14,679 nt of DNA from Bacteroidaceae bacterium (GTDB taxonomy: Bacteria; Bacteroidota; Bacteroidia; Bacteroidales; Bacteroidaceae). The position numbers and the translations under genes are program-made. The DNA is taken from contig CAAGGT010000084.1 in NCBI GenBank assembly GCA_900769465.1, positions 1 to 14,679 of the forward strand. Direction: 5' to 3'. How positions within the stretch are numbered: the stretch's first letter is position 1; every line of letters begins with the position of its first letter. Below, piece by piece: positions 8,581-14,679 of this stretch. Below the pieces are notes generated by a model. It was not told the DNA's origin. It searched no databases and worked only from the letters and a program-made list of their open reading frames with translations.

Positions 8581-11016
8581 ATGACAAACAGAAACATATT
8601 TACTGTATTATTCTTGGCAATAGGATTGTTCCTACAATCCTGTGCCAAGGATAGTAATGCCATTCAGTCAACTCTTGAGGTTTCTCCGATAGAACTTCAA
8701 ATTGAAGGCGGAGGAGGGCAGGAATATATTTCAATACTTTCTAATGAGGATTGGTTAATTCGCTCCGAAGCCTCATGGATTAAACCGATTATAGCCTCTG
8801 GCAAGGCATCGAGTACAGCAATAAAGGCGAGCATAACGTTTGATATAAACACTGATGGAGCCCCAAGAACTGCTAATCTAATAGTAAAGACTATTAGTGG
8901 TTTAGAGAAAAATATTGTGGTTCGTCAGTCTCTTTATGATGAACAAGAGGGAGTCCGAGGGATTTCTACTGCTGAGGATCTTATAGAATTTTCGGAAGCA
9001 GTTAATTCAGGTGCATCATTAAGTCGGTTTATGTCGAATGGTGTGATAGTATTAACAGCAGACATTGATGCATCGTCAATAGAAGAGTGGATTCCGGCAG
9101 GTACTAGGGAGAATCCATTTATAGGAAGATTTGATGGCCAGGGGTTCTCAATTCAGAACATTCGTTGGACTGCTGATACTGACAAGTATCCCGATGTCGG
9201 AATAATTGGATATTCAGAAGGTGCTGATATAAGAAACCTTATTGTTGGAAATCCGCAAAGTCTAATGACAGTATGTGGTGATTCTCCCAAAGTTAATGTC
9301 GCAGCAGTTGTCGGGTATTCAAATGGTGGAAGTATCAGTAAATGTGTCAACAATGTAAATGTTGTTTATAATGGTAGTTCATCTGGAGCGGATATTTGCA
9401 TTGGAGGTATATGCGGAAGATATCAGGAAGGTTCTGGATCAGGCGTAAATATGTGTGTTAACAATGGAGATATTACTTCTCCATGTGTTTGTCGTGCAGC
9501 CGGTTTTGTCGCTTACAACGAGGGAATTGTTACTAACTGTACTAATAACGGACGTATCATAGCAAATAGTTATCAGGAGATAGGACCAGCTTGGGGATGT
9601 TCATACAATAAAACTCCTAGAAACTTTACTCTGAATAAAGGCGAAGGGCAAGTTGGATGGTATGATTCATATAAGGATAGACCAGATATGGCACCAGCAG
9701 ATGCTTATTTGAATGCAGTTGTATCTCCTAAACGCGAAGGTTATGATCTGGGTAGTGTGATGATTGATTGGACGAAGGATTCATATTACGATTGGACTGT
9801 TTCGGAATCGTTCAACCCTTGCGAGGGAGTTCGTTATTATCATTGTGATTTTATCAACGTACCTCGAAAGATGAATGTGTTAGAAATTGATTTGACAAAT
9901 TCATCTGTTGAGATAACCACTGCATATGCTGATAATTCTGTTCCAAACCCTAATGGGAACAAGAATAGCAATAATGGTTTCAATATTCGTGAGACTTTGT
10001 CAAAACTTTGTCAGAGAAAACGTAATGAGGGAGTTAATATCGTAGCTGGTATTAATTCTGGATTCTTTGATTCGAATGATGGCATTTTGCGAGGTTTCCA
10101 TATTGAGGAAGGCTGCCCAGTTTATATCAATAATCCATCAGTAGTCGAAAAGTTGCCTAATCATAAGTGGGCATTTACAGTGTTTGAGGATGGAACAGCA
10201 TCTTGTGCAAAAAAGTCTTTCTCGGGTAAGGTAAAAGTGATGGATACAGAATACGATTATTATTCGATTAATGATACAATTCTTAGGCATACATCGTCTT
10301 ACCTTATAAATTTGTATGACTATCGATATAAGAAATATCCTCACCCAGAGAATACAAAATTGATTAATACTCTTGCCGACAACGCACTATATGTTGTTGC
10401 AGAATATGTGTCGGAACCAATGAAGGTGAATTCTGGTTATGCTCTAGCCAAGGTGTTGAAGATTATTGACGGTAGGGCTACAGGACTTTCGGATGATCCA
10501 TATATAGATTCAGAAAATTGCATTGGTGTGTCTCTGTCTGGACAGGCAGCTGATGCATTTAAATCTGCACTGAGTATTGGCAGCGAAATAAGTCTAAGAT
10601 GTGATATAGAAGTTGAAGGTCACGGCCTTAAGCCAATTTATACCCAAAATTCTTCTATGTTCAGTATTATGAGAGATGGAAAGGATAATACGTCTAGCAT
10701 TCCATCCAACAATCAAAGTATTACGACTTTTGACCCGCTGACATTTCCTGTTATTAGTGAAGATGGTAAAAAGGTGTGGCTTGTTGAAGTCGATGGCCGC
10801 CTGAATGAATGGGTGTCTCTGGGGGTAAAGGCTTATGAAATGTATCGAATTGGTTTGAAACTCGGTGGTTACAATGTTACTAGATTTGATGGTGGAGGAT
10901 CATCAACAATGTGGGTGTATAATCCTCTTGCATCACAGGGGAACGTAGTAAACCAAGTGTCAGACTCAAAAGGTGAAAGAAGTTGTATGAACTACATTCT
11001 AATTAAAGCAAAATAA
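8581..11016 (+). CDS. BACON/GLUG-like lipoprotein with C-terminal phosphodiester glycosidase (NAGPA/DUF2233) domain
   Basis: Modular 811-residue lipoprotein (lipobox LQSC, Cys21). A BACON-type beta-sandwich (about 31-118) contains NEDWLIRSEASWIKP and ends in IVVRQS. A linker domain at about 127-200 (STAEDLIEF...IGRFDGQGFSIQNI) resembles the same region of the next gene. GLUG-like repeats follow (about 205-330), with CVNN, CVNNG and CTNNG units. The C-terminal part (about 425-811) matches the phosphodiester glycosidase family of the human uncovering enzyme NAGPA: GINSGFFDSNDGILRGFHI (490-508), WLVEVDGR (733-740), FDGGGSSTM (769-777) and VSDSKGER (793-800). This family hydrolyses sugar-1-phosphodiesters such as GlcNAc-alpha-phosphate-mannose. 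Some family positions look changed (usual PRTAIG aligns to PLTFPV at 719-724), so activity or specificity may differ. It is probably surface-exposed or periplasmic and uncaps or cuts phosphodiester-linked sugars for SusC/SusD. Confidence 0.85.
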   Translation: MTNRNIFTVLFLAIGLFLQSCAKDSNAIQSTLEVSPIELQIEGGGGQEYISILSNEDWLIRSEASWIKPIIASGKASSTAIKASITFDINTDGAPRTANLIVKTISGLEKNIVVRQSLYDEQEGVRGISTAEDLIEFSEAVNSGASLSRFMSNGVIVLTADIDASSIEEWIPAGTRENPFIGRFDGQGFSIQNIRWTADTDKYPDVGIIGYSEGADIRNLIVGNPQSLMTVCGDSPKVNVAAVVGYSNGGSISKCVNNVNVVYNGSSSGADICIGGICGRYQEGSGSGVNMCVNNGDITSPCVCRAAGFVAYNEGIVTNCTNNGRIIANSYQEIGPAWGCSYNKTPRNFTLNKGEGQVGWYDSYKDRPDMAPADAYLNAVVSPKREGYDLGSVMIDWTKDSYYDWTVSESFNPCEGVRYYHCDFINVPRKMNVLEIDLTNSSVEITTAYADNSVPNPNGNKNSNNGFNIRETLSKLCQRKRNEGVNIVAGINSGFFDSNDGILRGFHIEEGCPVYINNPSVVEKLPNHKWAFTVFEDGTASCAKKSFSGKVKVMDTEYDYYSINDTILRHTSSYLINLYDYRYKKYPHPENTKLINTLADNALYVVAEYVSEPMKVNSGYALAKVLKIIDGRATGLSDDPYIDSENCIGVSLSGQAADAFKSALSIGSEISLRCDIEVEGHGLKPIYTQNSSMFSIMRDGKDNTSSIPSNNQSITTFDPLTFPVISEDGKKVWLVEVDGRLNEWVSLGVKAYEMYRIGLKLGGYNVTRFDGGGSSTMWVYNPLASQGNVVNQVSDSKGERSCMNYILIKAK

Positions 11017-11027
11017 AGTTCAAGTAT

Positions 11028-12605
11028 ATGAAAACAAGTTTAAATCAGATTTTGGCAATCTTTGCCATTGCGACTTCATTGGTCGCATGTACCAAAACAG
11101 AGGTAGAGAGTACTCTTACGGCTGATATCACAAATATTAAAGATGTTGATGCTCAGAACCCGTCTGCAGTTGCTGTCAGTATTTCTTCCAATGTAAATTG
11201 GATTATTCAGGCCCCGAAGTGGGTAAAGCCTTCTGAAACATTCGGTAGTGGCAATTCTATTGTTACATTCACTTTTGATCCAAATTTTACAGATGCGGAA
11301 ACAACTGTTCAGCCTCGTTCCGGAGAAATCAAGATATCCGGTGGTGGCACGTTGAATGGTAATGGTGCAACACTAATGATCCCAGTATCTCAGCTTGGTT
11401 TCACATATGTTGATACTGGTGAACCATTAGGAGGTATACCATCCGCAAAGCAATTTGTAAAATTCATCAAGGCGGCTTCTACTGGTTCTGCTATCACACG
11501 CTGGATGGATGCCAATAATGAAGTAGTCCTATTGGATAACATTGATCTTGGTCAGGTAACTAACGCAGAATGGCAGGCTTTGGTGGCTGAGGCTATAAAT
11601 GGAAACAACGATTGCACACTTACAAGTGCTTTCGAGGGAATATTCAATGGTAATGGTTTCAAAATTACAAATTTTAATCCGGAAGTGGTTTTAGCAGCAA
11701 ATAATACATTTGGATTGTTCCCTGTAATTTCTGGCGCGACAATTAAGAATGTTGAACTTTCAGGAATGATGACTGTCTCTGCTACAGGACAAGCGGATGC
11801 AGGTATGCTTGTAGGAACAGCACTAAATTCTACAATCAAGGATGTTATAGTGAATGGTAAAATCATTTCTCCTGGCACAACTGCATCTTCAAGATTTGCG
11901 ACTGGTGGAGTCTGTGGTTTTATATGTTCAAAAGAAGATAACAATTCTTTAATTGAAAATTGTACTTCAAATGTTGAAGCTGAAGTTATCGGAGGAACGA
12001 ATTCTGCCAACGGCGCTGGTGCTGCTCAGTATGGTGGTATCGTAGGTTTCTCTACATACAACAAGAAATCAGGAAAAGTTACGATCTCAAACTGTACAAA
12101 TAACGGTAATATGAAAGTTACTCTGGGACGTTGTTCAGGTATCGTGGCGACTCCTAATGGAGGTTCAATCATTACTGATTGTGTTAATAATGGTGATCAA
12201 GTTAATTCTATTGCTGACGGACGTCTTGGTAATATCTGTTGCGTTATCGGTCAAGATGGCAAGATTATTAACTGTGTGAATAACGGAAATTTGGAAGCGA
12301 ATGCTTACACTACAGGTGGAACAGCAGCTGGAATTGCAGCAATGCTTAATCATAATAGTGTCATTATGGAGGGAGGAGCAAACTATGGAACCATTAAGTC
12401 ATCAAGAGCTGATGGAGAACTTACTGGACTTTTAGTTGCGAACTTCAGCAAGTTTGCTTCAGTAAAGAATGTAGTGGTTAGTGGCGGCCTTGTAATAAAC
12501 GGCGCAGCAATTGACATAAATGCAAGCAACTATATGCAGTACATTGGTAAATATACTGATGCCACTAATATTACAGGGCTTTCTTGGGAAGATCCTAAGA
12601 ATTAA
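11028..12605 (+). CDS. BACON-like / GLUG-repeat surface lipoprotein (probable glycan-binding protein)
   Basis: Predicted lipoprotein of 525 residues (lipobox LVAC, Cys21). Residues about 30-122 look like a BACON-type sandwich (NVNWIIQAPKWVKPSETFG and SGEIKISGG). Residues about 138-216 (SAKQFVKFIKAA...AFEGIFNGNGFKITNF) align by eye with the linker domain of the upstream phosphodiester glycosidase. Residues about 228-500 are GLUG-like beta-repeats of the form GG[IV]xG...I.NC[VT]NNG, with Cys at 356, 385 and 416 in C-x-N-N-G units about 30 residues apart. No catalytic domain or known active-site motif is seen. It is the last gene of the operon, the place usually held by SusE/SusF-type accessory binding lipoproteins, so a surface binding or scaffolding role is inferred. 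It may be a duplicate of its neighbour without the catalytic tail. The gap to the upstream gene is 11 nt, and a terminator follows 18 nt after the stop. Confidence 0.8.
   Translation: MKTSLNQILAIFAIATSLVACTKTEVESTLTADITNIKDVDAQNPSAVAVSISSNVNWIIQAPKWVKPSETFGSGNSIVTFTFDPNFTDAETTVQPRSGEIKISGGGTLNGNGATLMIPVSQLGFTYVDTGEPLGGIPSAKQFVKFIKAASTGSAITRWMDANNEVVLLDNIDLGQVTNAEWQALVAEAINGNNDCTLTSAFEGIFNGNGFKITNFNPEVVLAANNTFGLFPVISGATIKNVELSGMMTVSATGQADAGMLVGTALNSTIKDVIVNGKIISPGTTASSRFATGGVCGFICSKEDNNSLIENCTSNVEAEVIGGTNSANGAGAAQYGGIVGFSTYNKKSGKVTISNCTNNGNMKVTLGRCSGIVATPNGGSIITDCVNNGDQVNSIADGRLGNICCVIGQDGKIINCVNNGNLEANAYTTGGTAAGIAAMLNHNSVIMEGGANYGTIKSSRADGELTGLLVANFSKFASVKNVVVSGGLVINGAAIDINASNYMQYIGKYTDATNITGLSWEDPKN
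12093..12287 (+). repeat. Coding C-x-N-N-G repeats (GLUG-like beta-repeat rungs)
   Basis: Three imperfect protein repeats within the last operon gene, each centred on NCTNNG, DCVNNG or NCVNNG at residues 355-360, 384-389 and 415-420. The 29-31 residue spacing suggests stacked turns of a beta-helix-like fold. The same unit occurs in the upstream phosphodiester glycosidase at residues 255-258, 292-295 and 320-323. This is a protein-level repeat; the DNA is only partly similar between copies. Confidence 0.65.
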
Positions 12606-12623
12606 TTTGGTTAGTTGATAGTG

Positions 12624-12659
12624 AAGGTTGTGGCGCTGTGGAGTGCCACAACCTTTTTT
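12624..12659 (+). terminator. Rho-independent terminator ending the phosphodiester-glycan operon
   Basis: A perfect 9-bp stem, GGTTGTGGC (12626-12634) with GCCACAACC (12645-12653), is extended by two A-T pairs at its base. It encloses a 10-nt loop and is followed by a run of six T. It starts 18 nt after the stop codon of the last operon gene and lies 29 nt before the nuclease start codon, so it separates the operon from the downstream genes. Confidence 0.9.
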
Positions 12660-12687
12660 ACTGTTTAAACTTAATCTCCCGAATCCT

Positions 12688-13467
12688 ATGAAAAGAATTT
12701 TATCTCTCGCTTTTGCCGTTTTCTGTGTTTCTGGCTATGCTTTCGGTTGGGGGCGAGAAGGCCATGAGGTTATTGCTAAAATAGCTGATAACAATCTCAA
12801 GACTTCTGCAAGGAATAAAATTGAACGGTATCTTGGAAATCATTCGATTGTATACTACGCAAAATGGATGGATGATTTTAGACATACATCTGAATACAAG
12901 TTTACTCATAAATGGCATGTAGTGAGTGTTGATGAAAATCTTGTATATGTACCTGACTATGAAGTTGGAGATGCTATAGTAGGCTTAGAACAAGCGATAG
13001 CAACTCTCAGTAATTATAAAGAACTGTCAGATTCTACTGTTGCTGTGAATATCAAATACATTATACATCTTGTCGCTGACATGCATTGTCCTGGGCACAT
13101 TTATTATAAGGGGCGAAATCAAGATTTTATAGTGAACTTTGGGGGCGGATATGTAAAACCTGAGATAAAAACTAAAATTCATTCTGTATGGGATCAATAT
13201 GCTATTCAGGCTACACGAATATGGTCTGTTAGTGAATATGCGAACGAACTTGATCGGTTCTCTTTTAAAGAGAAAGCAAGCATGTCCGTAGGAACTCCTA
13301 TCGAATGGGTACACGATAATGCCCAGCGTTGTCTGTTTCAGTTTGAAATGGCAAAACCGGAGCAAAAACTTGCGCAAGATTTCGTAAATGAAGCAATGCC
13401 TTTACTGGAAACCCAAATGATATATGCAGGTTACCGATTGGCTGCTTTATTGAATAACTTGTTTTAG
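12688..13467 (+). CDS. Secreted S1/P1-family zinc-dependent nuclease
   Basis: Exported phosphodiesterase/nuclease of the S1/P1 family, which cuts single-stranded nucleic acid and has 3'-nucleotidase activity using three zinc ions. The chosen ATG gives a 259-residue precursor with signal peptide ending ...YAFG, so the mature protein starts at Trp21, as the family needs because the N-terminal Trp is itself a zinc ligand. The other ligands can be matched: His26 (WGREGH), Asp62 (WMDDFR), His77 (HKWHVV), His127, Asp131 and His137 (HLVADMHCPGH), and His165 and Asp169 (HSVWD). An earlier in-frame ATG at 12628 lies inside the terminator stem and is rejected. It is separated from the upstream operon by that terminator and lies 36 nt before galK. 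Likely role: periplasmic nucleic-acid or nucleotide scavenging for phosphate or nucleosides; another phosphodiester substrate is possible but not shown. Confidence 0.92.
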   Translation: MKRILSLAFAVFCVSGYAFGWGREGHEVIAKIADNNLKTSARNKIERYLGNHSIVYYAKWMDDFRHTSEYKFTHKWHVVSVDENLVYVPDYEVGDAIVGLEQAIATLSNYKELSDSTVAVNIKYIIHLVADMHCPGHIYYKGRNQDFIVNFGGGYVKPEIKTKIHSVWDQYAIQATRIWSVSEYANELDRFSFKEKASMSVGTPIEWVHDNAQRCLFQFEMAKPEQKLAQDFVNEAMPLLETQMIYAGYRLAALLNNLF

Positions 13468-13503
13468 TAATATTCGTACTATATAAATTTAAACAAGATC
13501 GAA

Positions 13504-14679
13504 ATGAAAAATCATATCTCGAACAAATTCTTGACCCTTTTTCAGACGGAGGGCGAATTTTTTGCGTCCGCAGGACGTATTAACCTTATTGGCGAGCACA
13601 CTGACTACAATGGAGGTTTTGTGTTTCCGGGTGCTGTCGACAAGGGAATGATTGCTGAAATCAAACCCAACGGTATACAAACAGTGCGTACATTTGCACT
13701 TGACCTCGATGAGTATTGTGAATTCGGTCTCAATGAGGAGGATGCTCCACAGCAGGCATGGGCACGCTATATCTTCGGCGTATGCCGTGAGATTCAGAAG
13801 AGAGGCGGTGTGATAGCAGGTTTCGATACTGTATTTGCCGGTGACGTTCCACTCGGAGCAGGTATGTCTTCATCTGCAGCTCTCGAGAGCACATTTGCTT
13901 ACGCTCTTAACGAGCTCTTCAACCTCGGAATCGATAAGTTCGAGCTTGCACGTATCGGCCAAAGCACCGAGCACAACTACTGCGGTGTGAAGTGCGGTAT
14001 CATGGACCAGTTCGCTTCAGTGTTCGGAAAGGCGGGTCATCTAATGCGTCTCGACTGTCGCTCTATGGAGTTCGAGTACTTTCCGTTCGATCCTGAGCAG
14101 TATGGCTACAAGCTGGTACTTCTTAACTCTTGTGTAAAGCATGAACTTGTAGGTTCACCATATAATGACCGCCGTGCGTCATGTGAGCGTGTGGCAAAGG
14201 TTCTCGGTCAGGAGTTCCTCCGCGGTGCTACCATGGGTCAGCTTGAGGCTATCAAAGACCAGATTTCAGAAGAGGATTACCTCCGCGCACGTTATGTGAT
14301 CTGTGAGGAAAAGAGAGTCCTCGATGTGTGTGAGGCTCTCGGTAAGGGAGACTATGAGACAGTGGGAGCATGTATGTATGAGACTCACTGGGGAATGTCG
14401 AAGGACTACGAAGTTTCATGCGAAGAACTTGACTTCCTTGCCACAGTAGCCCAGGAGTGCGGTGTTACGGGATCACGTATTATGGGTGGCGGCTTCGGTG
14501 GCTGCACCATCAACCTCGTAAAGGCAGAACTCTACGATGCATTCATCGAAAAGGCAAAGTCTGCGTTTGCTGAGAAATATGGCCACGAGCCTGTAGAGAT
14601 TCCTGTTGTCATAAGCGACGGAGCACATAAACTTGATAGTTCTGCAGATAGTAAAAAAACAGTGCTAGTAACTGGAGGT
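13504..14679 (+). CDS. galK: Galactokinase, open at the window end; apparent fusion to a UDP-glucose 4-epimerase-like domain
   Basis: Cytoplasmic Leloir-pathway kinase converting alpha-D-galactose and ATP to galactose-1-phosphate. The frame is open from the ATG at 13504 to the last base (392 codons, no stop). All GHMP galactokinase motifs are present: GRINLIGEHTDYNGG (24-38) with catalytic Arg25, the ATP-binding PLGAGMSSSAAL (116-127), catalytic Asp168 in GIMDQFAS, and GSRIMGGGFGGC (323-334). The kinase would normally end near ISDGAHKLD (370-378), about the usual 380-390 residues. Here a short polar linker (SSADS) leads into KKTVLVTGG (384-392), the usual start of an NAD-binding epimerase of the GalE type, in the same frame. 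Codons ending in C (CTC, CGC, TTC) are commoner than in the upstream genes, suggesting high expression. No strong promoter or terminator is seen in the 36 nt before it, so it may be read through from the nuclease gene. The 3' end is missing. Confidence 0.93.
   Translation, partial: MKNHISNKFLTLFQTEGEFFASAGRINLIGEHTDYNGGFVFPGAVDKGMIAEIKPNGIQTVRTFALDLDEYCEFGLNEEDAPQQAWARYIFGVCREIQKRGGVIAGFDTVFAGDVPLGAGMSSSAALESTFAYALNELFNLGIDKFELARIGQSTEHNYCGVKCGIMDQFASVFGKAGHLMRLDCRSMEFEYFPFDPEQYGYKLVLLNSCVKHELVGSPYNDRRASCERVAKVLGQEFLRGATMGQLEAIKDQISEEDYLRARYVICEEKRVLDVCEALGKGDYETVGACMYETHWGMSKDYEVSCEELDFLATVAQECGVTGSRIMGGGFGGCTINLVKAELYDAFIEKAKSAFAEKYGHEPVEIPVVISDGAHKLDSSADSKKTVLVTGG
14653..14679 (+). other. 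Start of a predicted NAD-binding (GalE-like) domain in frame with galactokinase
   Basis: The last nine codons encode KKTVLVTGG, matching the first beta-strand and the start of the glycine-rich loop (TGGxGxxG) of extended short-chain dehydrogenases such as UDP-glucose 4-epimerase. The window ends before the rest of the loop, so the identification rests on nine residues plus the galactokinase context. The GTG within it (14662) could be imagined as a separate start, but it is in the same open frame, so the upstream protein would still read into it. Confidence 0.55.

Noticed and set aside
11552..12010. Open frame of 152 codons on the minus strand
   Set aside because: It lies wholly within the BACON/GLUG gene on the opposite strand and its composition mirrors that gene; no recognisable domain or signal.
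12628..12687. Upstream in-frame ATG extending the S1/P1 nuclease by 20 residues
   Set aside because: This start lies inside the terminator hairpin; the ATG at 12688 gives a normal signal peptide and mature N-terminal Trp.
13027..13377. Open frame of 116 codons on the minus strand
   Set aside because: Fully antisense to the S1/P1 nuclease, whose catalytic residues are all conserved in the + frame; no independent evidence.
13484..13491. TAAATTTA resembling the Bacteroidota -7 element (TAnnTTTG) before galK
   Set aside because: One mismatch in an AT-rich gap, no convincing TTTG -33 box at the usual spacing, and it would leave an extremely short leader; too weak to call as a promoter.

Overview
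The window looks like a Bacteroidota chromosome, most likely a gut or rumen Bacteroidales (Bacteroides/Prevotella-like). The evidence is a SusC/SusD outer-membrane pair, four predicted lipoproteins with short signal peptides ending in Cys, BACON domains, A/T-rich start contexts without clear Shine-Dalgarno sequences, and AT-rich coding sequence. All supported genes lie on the + strand. No tRNA, rRNA, CRISPR array, insertion sequence or integrase is visible.

Region 1 (26-12659) looks like one seven-gene operon. Its gaps are only 11-30 nt and it ends in a strong rho-independent terminator. In order it encodes: an organophosphate:phosphate antiporter of the GlpT/UhpT type with the substrate-binding residues kept; a GT-A fold sugar-phosphate nucleotidyltransferase; a glycerophosphodiester phosphodiesterase lipoprotein; a SusC-type TonB-dependent transporter; a SusD-type binding lipoprotein; a BACON + GLUG-like lipoprotein with a C-terminal phosphodiester glycosidase (NAGPA/DUF2233) domain; and a second BACON + GLUG-like lipoprotein with no catalytic domain. 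No classical glycoside hydrolase or polysaccharide lyase is present. I infer a utilization locus for a phosphodiester-containing, probably glycerol-phosphate-linked, glycan or glycolipid. Gram-positive teichoic acid, a glycerophosphorylated capsule, or deacylated phospholipid/GPI-type material are candidates. Material would be bound by SusD and the BACON/GLUG proteins, moved through SusC, cut by the phosphodiesterase and phosphodiester glycosidase, and the phosphate ester taken into the cytoplasm by the antiporter. The pairing of antiporter and phosphodiesterase recalls the glpT-glpQ operon of Bacillus.

Region 2 (12688-13467) is a separate secreted S1/P1-type zinc nuclease with all nine expected zinc ligands. 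It is a third phosphodiester-cleaving enzyme, placed just after the operon terminator.

Region 3 (13504-14679, running off the window) is a complete galactokinase. Its reading frame does not stop at the usual C-terminus but continues into a Rossmann-type start (residues KKTVLVTGG), as expected for UDP-glucose 4-epimerase. This suggests a GalK-GalE fusion covering two steps of the Leloir pathway.
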